Source of the DNA: CAISIP01 sp031396205
GTDB taxonomy: Bacteria > Pseudomonadota > Gammaproteobacteria > Burkholderiales > Burkholderiaceae_C
Reading direction: 5' to 3'
Length of the DNA: 64,000 nt
NCBI GenBank assembly: GCA_031396205.1
Contig: JANNKH010000089.1
Location: 1-64,000 of the forward strand
Position numbers and translations under genes: made by a program. The notes beneath the pieces are model-generated. The model saw only the letters and a list, made by a program, of their open reading frames with translations. It had not been told where the DNA came from and did not search any database. Below are positions 1-8,434 of the stretch, in pieces. Position 1 is the first letter of the stretch. Each line of letters begins with the position of its first letter.

Positions 1-1
1 C

Positions 2-592
2 TTTTACCTTGACCAGCGCGACAGCCGGGCGCGGTTCGCACGAACCGCGCAGCACCAGCAATGGGGCCAGGTGCTCAACTGCTTTTGCTATAGCGGCGGT
101 TTCAGCGTCGCGGCGCTGCACGGCCAGGCTGGACATGTCACCTCGATTGACTCATCGGAAAGCGCGCTGACGATGGCGCGGTTCAATATGGAGCGCAACG
201 GATTTGAACCCAATCGTTACGCTTTTTTGGAGGCGGACGTCAACGCGGCATTGCGCCAGTTCGGCGCGCAGGGGCGCATGTTCGACGCCATCGTGCTCGA
301 TCCGCCCAAGTTTGCACCCACCATTGCCCATGCAGAACGGGCCGCCCGTGCCTACAAGGACATCAACCGCCTGGCGCTGAAGATACTCAATCCGGGCGGG
401 ATGTTGTTCACGTTTTCCTGCTCCGGAGGCATCAGCGTTGACCTGTTCCACAAGATCGTGGCCTCGGCGGGCATCGACGCCGGGATCGACGGTTACATCA
501 TCGGCCATTTGGGCGGGGCGCCGGACCACCCAATGACGATCCAGTTTCCGGAAGGCGAATACCTGAAGGGTCTGGTTGTCGTGCGCAAGTAA
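2..592 (+). CDS. rlmI: Class I SAM-dependent 23S rRNA methyltransferase, RlmI-like (5' end missing)
   Basis: C-terminal catalytic part of an RlmI-family enzyme, which methylates a cytosine at C5 in 23S rRNA using SAM. The reading frame is open to the left edge, so the N-terminus (PUA and EEHEE domains in the family) is outside the window. Visible motifs are FYLDQR followed by the SAM-binding stretch LNCFCYSGGF, an acidic SAM-ribose loop (TSIDSS), the catalytic-loop motif VLDPPKF, and FSCSGG, which holds a cysteine typical of m5C methyltransferases. The stop is TAA at 590-592. Family assignment is firm; the exact target cytosine is inferred from E. coli RlmI. Confidence 0.85.
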   Translation, partial: FYLDQRDSRARFARTAQHQQWGQVLNCFCYSGGFSVAALHGQAGHVTSIDSSESALTMARFNMERNGFEPNRYAFLEADVNAALRQFGAQGRMFDAIVLDPPKFAPTIAHAERAARAYKDINRLALKILNPGGMLFTFSCSGGISVDLFHKIVASAGIDAGIDGYIIGHLGGAPDHPMTIQFPEGEYLKGLVVVRK

Positions 593-699
593 TGCCCCTG
601 GAAATGGCCGGTACACTGCCCACCTCGCTTTTTGTTTCTGGTGGGCCGCCATGGTCCGGAACCGGAGCCCAATCGCAACCCGACCGTCAGGAGTTCAGC

Positions 700-1761
700 A
701 TGAGCCTCATCCCCGCCACCATCCTCACCGGTTTCCTCGGCTCGGGCAAGACAACCCTGCTCAAGCGCGTCTTGTCGGAGGCGCATGGCCAGAAAATCGC
801 CGTGATCGAAAACGAATTCGGCGAAGAAAACATCGACAGCGAAATTCTGGTGTCGGACGTCAAGGAACAGATCATCCAGATGAACAATGGCTGCATCTGC
901 TGCACCATCCGTGAGGACCTGCGCACGACGCTGCAGGACCTGGCCGCCCGGAAGCGGCGCGGCGAGATTGCATTCGACCGGGTCGTGATCGAGACCACCG
1001 GGCTGGCCGATCCGGGTCCGGTCGCGCAGACCTTTTTCATGGACGAAGAGATCGCCGAAAGCTACTTGCTCGATTCGATCCTGACCCTGGTGGATGCCAA
1101 ACACGCCGCAACCCAGCTCAATGACCGCCAGGAGGCGCGCCGGCAGGTGGGGTTTGCGGACCAGATTTTCATCAGCAAGACCGACCTGGTCACCAAGGGC
1201 GAGGTCGATGCGCTGATGCACCGCCTCAAGCACATGAACCCGCGCGCGCCGCAGCAATCCGTGCATTTTGGCGAAGTGCCGATCGCCGACGTGTTCGACC
1301 TGCGCGGCTTCAACCTCAATACCAAGCTGGAAATCGATCCCGACTTCCTGAAGGACGAGGCGCATGACCGTTCCCATGCGCACGAGCACCACGACCACGC
1401 GCAGGACGACCATTGCGACCATCCCTCGCACCAGCATGGTGGCGCCCACCACCACCACCATGACGACGATGTCAAGAGTTTTGTCTTCAGGTCGGAGCGC
1501 GCATTTGACCCGGCCAAGCTGGAGGATTTTCTGGGCGCCATCGTGAATATCTATGGCCCCCGCATGTTGCGCTACAAGGGTGTGCTGCACATGAATGGCA
1601 CCGACCGCAAGGTGATTTTCCAGGGTGTGCACCAGCTGATGGGCAGCGACCTGGGTCCGCAGTGGCAACCCGAGGAGCAACGCACCAGCAAAATGGTGTT
1701 CATCGGCATCGACCTGCCCAAGGACATCTTCTTGCAGGGAATGGAGCAGTGTCTTGTATGA
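700..1761 (+). CDS. CobW/YjiA-family GTPase (metal chaperone type) with His-rich linker
   Basis: 353-residue G3E GTPase of the COG0523 group, cytosolic proteins that load or allocate metals (often zinc). Walker A GFLGSGKTT is at residues 11-19, the metal-binding CxCC motif (NNGCICC) at 62-68, and the guanine-specificity motif SKTD at 159-162. A linker at about 222-257 is packed with histidine and aspartate, ending in a run of five His, and separates the GTPase domain from the CobW C-terminal domain. The start at 700 is chosen because AGGAG lies 6 nt upstream (689-693); upstream in-frame codons lack one. The metal and client cannot be told from sequence. It sits upstream of dksA. Confidence 0.9.
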   Translation: MSLIPATILTGFLGSGKTTLLKRVLSEAHGQKIAVIENEFGEENIDSEILVSDVKEQIIQMNNGCICCTIREDLRTTLQDLAARKRRGEIAFDRVVIETTGLADPGPVAQTFFMDEEIAESYLLDSILTLVDAKHAATQLNDRQEARRQVGFADQIFISKTDLVTKGEVDALMHRLKHMNPRAPQQSVHFGEVPIADVFDLRGFNLNTKLEIDPDFLKDEAHDRSHAHEHHDHAQDDHCDHPSHQHGGAHHHHHDDDVKSFVFRSERAFDPAKLEDFLGAIVNIYGPRMLRYKGVLHMNGTDRKVIFQGVHQLMGSDLGPQWQPEEQRTSKMVFIGIDLPKDIFLQGMEQCLV

Positions 1762-1991
1762 CGCAGCCCGATCGGGGGCGGCATGCGTGCGAGCATCGCT
1801 CTTGCGCACGCAATTTCCGGGAGTGGACACGATAAGAGGGTACACTCGCGCCCCGAAGTCCTCGCGTCGGCTTGGTCCTGCTTGCCAACCCTGCGGCGCC
1901 GGACTTCGATCAACAGCGGGCATTGCCGCAGGCCGGTGGCAGGTCTGATGACAATGCCCACGGGCAATCGTGTTCTGTGAGGAGTCAAGAA

Positions 1992-2966
1992 GTGAAAGCC
2001 ACACCAGCCAAGGCCAAGACGGCCGCCAAGACACCCGCGCGGGGGGCCAAGACGCCGGCCAAACCCGTAAAGCCAGCAGCCGCCAAGTCGCTGGGCGCGA
2101 AGCCGGCAGCCAAGGCTGCGGTCAAGAAAACGGCACCGCGCCCTGCGACCAAGGCGCCGGCAAAGAAGGCAAGCACTACCGCCAAGCGCCCGGCAGCCAA
2201 AAAGGCGCCAGCTGCTGCGGCCAAACCAGTCGTCGCCAACAAGGCGGCGCCAACCAAGAACACGATGTCAACCCATTCTCCCGTCGCAACCAAGATCCCG
2301 ACTCCTGCCAAATCCGACACCCGCGTCATGCCGCCCACCACGGTCATGACCGCCTCCGGTGTGCCGCAGCGCACGGGCCGACCCTCGTCCCGGCTGGCCT
2401 CGCTGACTGTTCCGTCCATGGCGCAATCGGTGGCGTCCACCGCGGCCAAAGCCAGTTATGCACCGTTGCCCGCTACGCCGGTCATCATTCCGCCACTGCC
2501 GTCGGCCGTCCGCAAAGACCCGAAACTGGCCAACAACTGGAGAACCAAACCAGTCGAGCAACTGACCGATGCGGAACTGCTGGCCATGCCGGATACGGAA
2601 TACATGAATGACAAGCAGTTGGCCGCGTTCCGACTCAAGCTGACGTTGCTGAAGGGCGAAATCCTGGCCAGTGCCGGCGAGACCACCGAGCATCTGCGCG
2701 AAGACACCGTGGTCGTACCCGACCCGGCAGACCGCGCCACCATCGAGGAGGAGCACGCCCTGGAGTTGCGCACCCGCGACCGGGAGCGCAAGCTGCTCAA
2801 GAAGATCGAGCAGTCCATCGGCCGCATCGACGCCGGTGATTATGGCTACTGCGACGAGACCGGCGAACCAATTGGCGTCGGGCGCCTGTTGGCCAGACCT
2901 ACTGCGACCTTGTCGCTGGAGGCACAGCAGCGTCGTGAACTCAAACAGAAAATGTTCGGCGACTGA
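1992..2966 (+). CDS. dksA: RNA polymerase-binding regulator DksA with long Lys/Ala/Pro tail and degenerate zinc finger
   Basis: 324 residues. Residues about 187-324 form the DksA fold, which enters the RNA polymerase secondary channel and works with ppGpp. The coiled-coil tip motif DxxDxA is present (DPADRA, about 244-249), as is the C-terminal LLARPTATLSLEAQ region. Only one of the four zinc-finger cysteines of E. coli DksA remains (C287, in YGYCDETGEP), so zinc binding is unlikely; one-cysteine DksA proteins are known in other Proteobacteria. The first ~100 residues are AK/PAK repeats resembling histone H1 tails. GTG at 1992 is chosen because GAGGAG lies 7 nt upstream. The 230 bp before it show no convincing promoter. 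Confidence 0.9.
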   Translation: MKATPAKAKTAAKTPARGAKTPAKPVKPAAAKSLGAKPAAKAAVKKTAPRPATKAPAKKASTTAKRPAAKKAPAAAAKPVVANKAAPTKNTMSTHSPVATKIPTPAKSDTRVMPPTTVMTASGVPQRTGRPSSRLASLTVPSMAQSVASTAAKASYAPLPATPVIIPPLPSAVRKDPKLANNWRTKPVEQLTDAELLAMPDTEYMNDKQLAAFRLKLTLLKGEILASAGETTEHLREDTVVVPDPADRATIEEEHALELRTRDRERKLLKKIEQSIGRIDAGDYGYCDETGEPIGVGRLLARPTATLSLEAQQRRELKQKMFGD

Positions 2967-3022
2967 GATGCAGCAACAGCAGCGGGCAGGCGCGTAGAAT
3001 CTTTCGATCATTCTGCCCGTCC

Positions 3023-4816
3023 ATGCCTGCCAAAGAAAACAATCCGAGCCTGTTGTCCAAAGTTGCGAAGTTCGTTCGCAACCCGACGACCAACTGGACG
3101 GATCTGGACAAAGAAGATCCGGAACCCGACACTGGCTACAGCAAGCAGGCGCTCAAGGAGATGATCGAGCGCAAGCGTCAGAACGACTTCGTCCGCAAGC
3201 GAGAGTTCGACCAGTTGCGCAAATTGCGCAATCGCGATCCAAGTGCCAGCCCCGACCTGGCCGGGCGGCCCTCCTACTTCCAGAGCAGTCTTCCATCCAA
3301 TCCGGATGAAAGGGCGATGACGATCAAGAAGATCGACGAGATCGAAGCGCAGATGTCCAACCAGTGGTGGCAGGGCAAAAACGACAACGCGCAAAAAGCC
3401 GGAGCCACCCACGCGGCCAGGAAACCGCAAGCCATGCCCGACATGGCGGACGTCATGGATGACGACGGCTACGCCCCCACACGGCTGAGTCCGATGCGAC
3501 CCGATGCGGCGCTGTCGGGCAACGAATCATCCGATTTTCCGCCGACCCAGGACAATTCCGGCTTCGGACCCAGCCAGCCCCACGCGGGGACGTCGGCTCG
3601 CCCGCCGAAGGCGTCCACGACTGTGGCCGATCAGGACAGCCACAGAATCGGCGACGGGCATGGCTTCACGCATTCGCGCGCGCCGATGATCGAACTGGTC
3701 GACGGCATGACCGATGGCGAGATGGAGGAGGCTGCGATCCGCTTTGCCAATGGCGACGATGCGGGCACGGAATCAAGCCTGAAGTCGGCGCTGGAGGTCC
3801 TCACGGCACCGCCGGCCCAGGCATTGCGCTGGGCCTGCGCCCTGCTGGACCTGTACCGGGCGACCGGTCAGCAGTCGAATTTTGATCGCGCGGCCATTGA
3901 GTTTGCGCAACGCTTCGACCGCTCTGCGCCGACCTGGTTTTCCATGCCTGGCGCCCTGGGCGCCGGCACCGGCGGCGCACCGGCACGCACGGTTCCGTCC
4001 CGGCTGATGGTGGAACCCATCTGGATCTGCCCGGCACGCTTTGACGCGGCAGCTGTGGACGAGCTGCAGTTGGCGGTAGCAAACGTCGAGCCGCCGTGGT
4101 TCCTGGACTGGAGCGACCTGACCGACCTGCAGGCTGATGCGATCGAACCATTGGGCGAGCTATTCGCACAGTGGTGTGCAACGACGGTCGAATTGCGGTT
4201 TTCGGGCGCCCGGACGCTGGAGACGGTATTGCGATTCCAGGCGCCGTCCGGCAGCCGCGACAATGGCCAGGCAATCTGGAATCTGCGGCTCGACGCGATG
4301 CGCATCATGCAATTGCAGGACGAGTTCGAGCTGGTAGCGCTGGACTACTGCGTTACGTTCGAGGTCTCCCCTCCCGCATGGCAGGATGCGCGCTGCAGCT
4401 ACCGCAGTGCGACGATTGCCGGTACGCTGACACAGGACGACGATCAGCCTGATCAAGACGATGGCGCTGACGAAAAGCGCGCGAAACCCGGATTCGCGCC
4501 TGCGCCCACCGTGCCCATGGGCCTGGAGTCAATCCAGGCGTCGGTGGCGGAATTGTCGGGCGAGATCCTGGGCGAGGCTGCTGAGGCCCTGGAAGCTCTG
4601 GAGCTGGCACGCAACGGCTCCTTGCGACTGGTGGTTTCATGCGCCAATCTGATCCGGGTTGACTTTTCCGCCGCCGGCAGCATCTTGAACTGGGTTGCGA
4701 ACTTGCAAGCGCAAGGTTGCCAGATTCAGTTTCGCGACGTGCATCGGCTCGTGGCGGCCTTTTTCGGCGTGATCGGCATCAACGAACACGCCAGGATCGT
4801 GATGCGATCCAACTAG
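3023..4816 (+). CDS. Large STAS-domain protein of unknown role next to hslVU
   Basis: 597 residues. The N-terminus is charged and probably helical (KQALKEMIERKRQNDFV), followed by a low-complexity acidic/Pro region. The C-terminal ~100 residues resemble a STAS fold (LRLVVSCANLIRVDFSAAG, then a C-terminal LVAAFFGVIGINE helix), as in MlaB and anti-sigma-antagonist proteins. No signal peptide or membrane segment was seen. A TAGAAT -10-like hexamer lies at 2995-3000. It precedes hslV by 61 bp holding two short GC hairpins (first stem 4819-4824 with 4830-4835) without a U-tract. I believe a STAS gene beside hslV recurs in Burkholderiales; function unknown. Confidence 0.75.
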   Translation: MPAKENNPSLLSKVAKFVRNPTTNWTDLDKEDPEPDTGYSKQALKEMIERKRQNDFVRKREFDQLRKLRNRDPSASPDLAGRPSYFQSSLPSNPDERAMTIKKIDEIEAQMSNQWWQGKNDNAQKAGATHAARKPQAMPDMADVMDDDGYAPTRLSPMRPDAALSGNESSDFPPTQDNSGFGPSQPHAGTSARPPKASTTVADQDSHRIGDGHGFTHSRAPMIELVDGMTDGEMEEAAIRFANGDDAGTESSLKSALEVLTAPPAQALRWACALLDLYRATGQQSNFDRAAIEFAQRFDRSAPTWFSMPGALGAGTGGAPARTVPSRLMVEPIWICPARFDAAAVDELQLAVANVEPPWFLDWSDLTDLQADAIEPLGELFAQWCATTVELRFSGARTLETVLRFQAPSGSRDNGQAIWNLRLDAMRIMQLQDEFELVALDYCVTFEVSPPAWQDARCSYRSATIAGTLTQDDDQPDQDDGADEKRAKPGFAPAPTVPMGLESIQASVAELSGEILGEAAEALEALELARNGSLRLVVSCANLIRVDFSAAGSILNWVANLQAQGCQIQFRDVHRLVAAFFGVIGINEHARIVMRSN

Positions 4817-4877
4817 TCCCCGCGGCAATCGCGGGACGGTGGCATTGGGCCGATAGCGGCCCTGATTTCGGCTCAGA

Positions 4878-5426
4878 ATGGAACAATTTCACGGCACAAC
4901 CATCATCAGCGTACGGCGCAAGACCGCCGACGGCTTCGACGTCGCCATCGGTGGCGACGGTCAGGTAACGCTAGGCAACATCGTCGTCAAGGGCACGGCA
5001 CGCAAGGTTCGCAAGCTCTACCACGGCAAGGTGCTGGCGGGTTTTGCCGGCGCAACGGCCGATGCGTTCACGCTTTTCGAACGCTTCGAGGCCAAACTGG
5101 AAAAGCACCAGGGGCATCTGGTGCGCTCCGCGATCGAACTGACCCGCGACTGGCGCACCGACCGGGTGTTGCGACGCCTGGAAGCCATGCTGGCGGTGGC
5201 TGACAAGGATGCATCGCTGATCATCACCGGCAATGGTGACGTGCTGGAGCCTGAGAACGGCATCGTCACCATCGGCTCGGGTGGCGCCTATGCGCAGGCC
5301 GCTGCGGTCGCGCTGCTCAACCACACCGAATTGCCGGCAGCCGAGATCGTGCGCAAGTCGCTGGAGATCGCAGGCGAACTGTGCATCTACACCAACATGC
5401 ACCACACCATCGAGACCCTGCCCTGA
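4878..5426 (+). CDS. hslV: ATP-dependent protease peptidase subunit HslV (ClpQ)
   Basis: 182-residue Ntn-hydrolase subunit of the HslUV protease, a cytosolic double hexamer that degrades misfolded and regulatory proteins. The conserved block TTIISVRRK begins at residue 7, so the nucleophile is expected to be Thr7 after removal of a six-residue leader (MEQFHG); in E. coli only Met is removed. GGDGQVTLGN and the glycine-rich GSGGAYAQAAA turn are as expected, and length matches the family. It is followed by hslU after 47 bp. No clear sigma-32 promoter was found. Confidence 0.95.
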   Translation: MEQFHGTTIISVRRKTADGFDVAIGGDGQVTLGNIVVKGTARKVRKLYHGKVLAGFAGATADAFTLFERFEAKLEKHQGHLVRSAIELTRDWRTDRVLRRLEAMLAVADKDASLIITGNGDVLEPENGIVTIGSGGAYAQAAAVALLNHTELPAAEIVRKSLEIAGELCIYTNMHHTIETLP

Positions 5427-5473
5427 GCGCGGGACAGATCCCTTACCGGCGCACAGGCGCAACCATATTGACC

Positions 5474-6811
5474 ATGTCCACATTGACCCCCCAGCAGATC
5501 GTTCAGGAACTCGACAAGCACATCGTCGGGCAGGAACAGGCCAAACGCGCGGTGGCCATTGCACTGCGCAACCGTTGGCGCCGCCAGCAGGTACAGGGCA
5601 GCCTGCGCGCCGAAATCACACCCAAGAACATCCTGATGATCGGTCCCACTGGCGTGGGCAAGACCGAGATCGCGCGCCGCCTGGCCCGACTCGCCGATGC
5701 TCCCTTCATCAAGGTCGAAGCCAGCAAATTCACCGAGGTTGGCTACGTTGGCAAGGACGTCGACTCGATCATCCGCGACCTCGCTGACGTCGCGGTCAAG
5801 CAGACACGCGAGGCGGCCAAACTGGCAATGAAGGAACGCGCCGTCGACGCTGCCGAAGAACGCATCCTGGACATCCTGATACCGCCTGTGCGCGGTGAAG
5901 AAGGCGGCAGCCGCGACGCCGACCAACCCGAGAGTACCGCGCGCCAGACGTTTCGCAAGAAATTGCGCGAAGGGCAGCTCGATGAGCGTGAGATCGAGAT
6001 CGACCTGAGCCAGTCCAGCCCGCAGCTCGAGATCATGGGTCCGTCCGGCATGGAGGAGATGACCGAACAGTTGCGCGGCCTGTTTGGGCAGATGGGTCAG
6101 AACAAGCGCCAGACCCGCAAGCTGCGCATCGCCGAGGCACTGAAAATGGTGCAGGACGAAGAAGCCGCCAAGCTGGTCAATGAGGAGGAAATCAAGGCGC
6201 AGGCGCTGCAATCTGCAGAACAGAACGGCATCGTGTTCATCGACGAAATTGACAAGGTCACATCGCGCTCGGAGGGCAGCAACGCCGGCGAAATCTCGCG
6301 CCAGGGCGTGCAGCGCGACCTGCTGCCGCTGGTGGAAGGCACGACGGTGTCGACCAAGTACGGCATGATCAAGACCGACCACATCCTGTTTATCGCCTCG
6401 GGGGCGTTCCACCTGAGCAAGCCGAGCGACCTGATTCCAGAGTTGCAGGGACGGTTTCCGATCCGGGTCGAACTACGCTCCTTGTCGGTGCAGGATTTTG
6501 AATCGATTCTGACCCAAACGCATGCCTCATTGGTCAAGCAATACCAGGCGTTGTTGGCGACCGAGAACGTCACCATCGACTATGCGCCCGACGGCGTGCA
6601 CCGGCTGGCCCAGATCGCTTACGACGTCAACGAGCGCACTGAAAATATCGGCGCCCGGCGCTTGTCCACCGTCATGGAGCGCTTGCTGGAAGAGGTCAGT
6701 TTCGACGCCAGCAACCTTGGCGGACAGACCATCGTCGTGAACGCGGACTATGTCAACGTCCGCTTGTCCGATCTGAGCCAGAACGAAGACCTGTCGCGTT
6801 ACATCCTGTAA
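5474..6811 (+). CDS. hslU: ATP-dependent protease ATPase subunit HslU (ClpY)
   Basis: 445-residue AAA+ unfoldase partner of HslV. Walker A GPTGVGKT at residues 57-64, pore motif GYVG at 90-93, Walker B and sensor region IVFIDEIDK at about 252-260, a long intermediate domain (about 110-235), and the C-terminal SRYIL tail that docks into HslV to activate it. ATG 5474 is chosen because translation from it begins with the family-typical MSTLTPQQIVQELDKHIVGQ. A TTG two codons upstream is a weaker alternative. Confidence 0.96.
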   Translation: MSTLTPQQIVQELDKHIVGQEQAKRAVAIALRNRWRRQQVQGSLRAEITPKNILMIGPTGVGKTEIARRLARLADAPFIKVEASKFTEVGYVGKDVDSIIRDLADVAVKQTREAAKLAMKERAVDAAEERILDILIPPVRGEEGGSRDADQPESTARQTFRKKLREGQLDEREIEIDLSQSSPQLEIMGPSGMEEMTEQLRGLFGQMGQNKRQTRKLRIAEALKMVQDEEAAKLVNEEEIKAQALQSAEQNGIVFIDEIDKVTSRSEGSNAGEISRQGVQRDLLPLVEGTTVSTKYGMIKTDHILFIASGAFHLSKPSDLIPELQGRFPIRVELRSLSVQDFESILTQTHASLVKQYQALLATENVTIDYAPDGVHRLAQIAYDVNERTENIGARRLSTVMERLLEEVSFDASNLGGQTIVVNADYVNVRLSDLSQNEDLSRYIL

Positions 6812-6960
6812 GCGCAACGCAGGCGCAGGACGTAAAACTGTCATGCGTTACTTTCATACATCTCCGTAAGTCCTTCTTTTAGAACGTTTTTTTGCATCGC
6901 GTTTCTCTGCAAATTGACTTCTAAGTCGTTGATTTCATTGAAAAATGTGTTGCAAGCCTA

Positions 6961-6988
6961 TTGCAACGCCGACAAATGCTGATACAGT
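6961..6988 (+). promoter_or_regulatory. Predicted mra (dcw cluster) promoter
   Basis: TTGCAA at 6961-6966, a 16-bp spacer, and TACAGT at 6983-6988, inside an AT-rich stretch (about 6850-7010) that contrasts with the surrounding GC-rich coding DNA. It would start transcription near 6995, ahead of mraZ and the whole division/cell-wall operon. A second weak -35-like TTGACT lies near 6914. Prediction only. Confidence 0.55.
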
Positions 6989-7010
6989 GCAAAAAAGTGC
7001 AATTTAGTGG
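6986..7010 (+). promoter_or_regulatory. Predicted MraZ-binding box: three AGTGN repeats at 10-bp period
   Basis: AGTGC at 6986-6990, AGTGC at 6996-7000 and AGTGG at 7006-7010, each separated by 5 bp of A/T. MraZ proteins bind short direct repeats with one-helical-turn spacing upstream of their own gene (TGGGN-N5 repeats in E. coli, AAAGTG-type repeats in Mollicutes). The array overlaps the predicted -10 and start site, which fits autorepression of the dcw operon. Confidence 0.6.
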
Positions 7011-7069
7011 TGATTGGTCCCAAACCTACACCCGATTGCGTGCGCTTCACCAGCCAAGGGCAGATTGTC

Positions 7070-7498
7070 GTGTTTCAAGGGGCCTCATCGTTAAGTCTGG
7101 ATGCCAAGGGTCGGCTGTCGGTGCCGACCCGGCACCGTGACGCCCTGGGCGGAGCCAGCGGCGGTCAACTGACGATTACACGCCATCCGGCCGGATGTCT
7201 GATCGTATTCCCACGGGTCGAGTGGGAAAAATTCCGCGAGCGCGTATCGGTTTTGCCGATGGAAGCACAGTGGTGGAAACGCATCTTCCTGGGCAACGCG
7301 ATGGATGTCGACATGGATGGCACGGGTCGGGTCCTTATCTCGCCGGAACTGCGTCAGGCTGCCGGCATCACCCGCGACACCATGTTGCTGGGCATGGGCA
7401 GCCATCTCGAACTCTGGGACAAGGCTACCCACGACGAGCAGGAGACCAAGGCGTTGCAAGGCGGCATGCCCGTTTCGGTCAAGGAATTTTCCTTTTGA
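7070..7498 (+). CDS. mraZ: Transcriptional regulator MraZ
   Basis: 142 residues, two tandem SpoVT/AbrB-like half-domains (SLSLDAKGRLSVPTRHRDAL near the N-terminus and MDVDMDGTGRVLISPELR in the second). MraZ forms a ring-shaped DNA-binding oligomer that represses the dcw operon. GTG 7070 is chosen because AAGGG (7056-7060) precedes it and the product then begins at the family start VFQGAS. An in-frame GTG at 7007 would add 21 residues lacking family similarity and would lie inside the operator. Confidence 0.93.
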   Translation: MFQGASSLSLDAKGRLSVPTRHRDALGGASGGQLTITRHPAGCLIVFPRVEWEKFRERVSVLPMEAQWWKRIFLGNAMDVDMDGTGRVLISPELRQAAGITRDTMLLGMGSHLELWDKATHDEQETKALQGGMPVSVKEFSF

Positions 7499-7507
7499 GA
7501 GTCTTGC

Positions 7508-8434
7508 GTGAACATCGGGTTGAACCATACGGCGGTCCTGTTGAACGAGGCGGTAGACGCAATGCTTGGCGATGCACCAACTGCAGCGCCTCGCACCTTC
7601 GTCGATGCGACCTTTGGCCGGGGCGGTCACAGCCAGTTGCTGCTGTCGCGCCTGGGTCCGTCCGATCGGCTGATCGCCTACGACAAGGATCCGCAGGCGG
7701 TGGCCAGCGCGGCGCAGATCCGCGACCCGCGATTCTCCATCCGCCATCAGGGCTTCGATCGGATGGTCGAACTCGAAGCGGCTTCGGTGACCGGCATCCT
7801 GATGGACCTGGGCGTGAGCTCGCCCCAGATCGACGATCCCGAGCGAGGGTTCAGTTTTCGCTTCCACGGGCCGCTGGACATGCGCATGGACACCACCCGT
7901 GGCCAGAGCGTGGCGCAGTGGCTCGCCGATGCGCCTGCCAGCCAGATTGCGGAGGTGATTCGTGACTATGGTGAGGAACGGTTTGCTGGCGCCATTGCAA
8001 AGGCGATTGTTGCTCGCCGACAGGAACGGGGTCCAATTGCATCCACCACCGATCTGGCCGAGCTCGTGGCTGACACGGTCAAAACCCGCGAGCCGGGCCA
8101 GAATCCTGCAACGCGCACATTTCAGGCTTTTCGGATTTTCATCAACGCCGAGCTTGAAGCCTTGCAGACAGCGTTAGATGTCAGCCTTGACATATTGCAA
8201 CCCCAGGGTTTGCTGGTCGTGATCAGTTTTCATTCACTCGAAGACCGGATCGTCAAACAGTTCATCGCCAGCCAGGCGCGTGAACTGGTCGATCGGCGGG
8301 TGCCGTTTGCGCCCGCCCGACCGCTGCGCCTCACAGCTTTGGGTCGCATCAAGCCGTCCGCGTCGGAAGTGGCGGCCAATCCGCGCGCCCGCAGCGCCAT
8401 CATGCGGATAGCGCAAAGGACGCGGACGCCATGA
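7508..8434 (+). CDS. rsmH: 16S rRNA m4C1402 methyltransferase RsmH (MraW)
   Basis: 308-residue SAM-dependent enzyme that methylates N4 of C1402 in the 16S rRNA decoding centre. N-terminal HTAVLLNEAVDAM, SAM motif FVDATFGRGGHS, MDLGVSSPQID, and the C-terminal signature SFHSLEDRIVKQF are all present. It starts with GTG 9 nt after mraZ. Its stop overlaps the ftsL start (ATGA at 8431-8434), indicating translational coupling. Confidence 0.96.
   Translation: MNIGLNHTAVLLNEAVDAMLGDAPTAAPRTFVDATFGRGGHSQLLLSRLGPSDRLIAYDKDPQAVASAAQIRDPRFSIRHQGFDRMVELEAASVTGILMDLGVSSPQIDDPERGFSFRFHGPLDMRMDTTRGQSVAQWLADAPASQIAEVIRDYGEERFAGAIAKAIVARRQERGPIASTTDLAELVADTVKTREPGQNPATRTFQAFRIFINAELEALQTALDVSLDILQPQGLLVVISFHSLEDRIVKQFIASQARELVDRRVPFAPARPLRLTALGRIKPSASEVAANPRARSAIMRIAQRTRTP

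Noticed and set aside
493..2034. Long minus-strand open frame (513 codons) opposite the CobW gene
   Set aside because: It runs antisense to a gene with clear GTPase motifs; its translation is His/Val-rich low complexity without motifs, as expected from a GC-rich antisense frame.
4817..4862. Intrinsic terminator between the STAS gene and hslV
   Set aside because: Two short GC stems (4819-4835 and GGGCC...GGCCC) are present but no U-tract follows either.
6812..6960. Intrinsic terminator after hslU
   Set aside because: T-runs exist near 6890 but no stable stem precedes them; AACGCA/TGCGTT is too weak and widely spaced.
7007..7069. Upstream GTG start for MraZ
   Set aside because: It would add residues without family similarity and lies inside the predicted operator and transcription start region.
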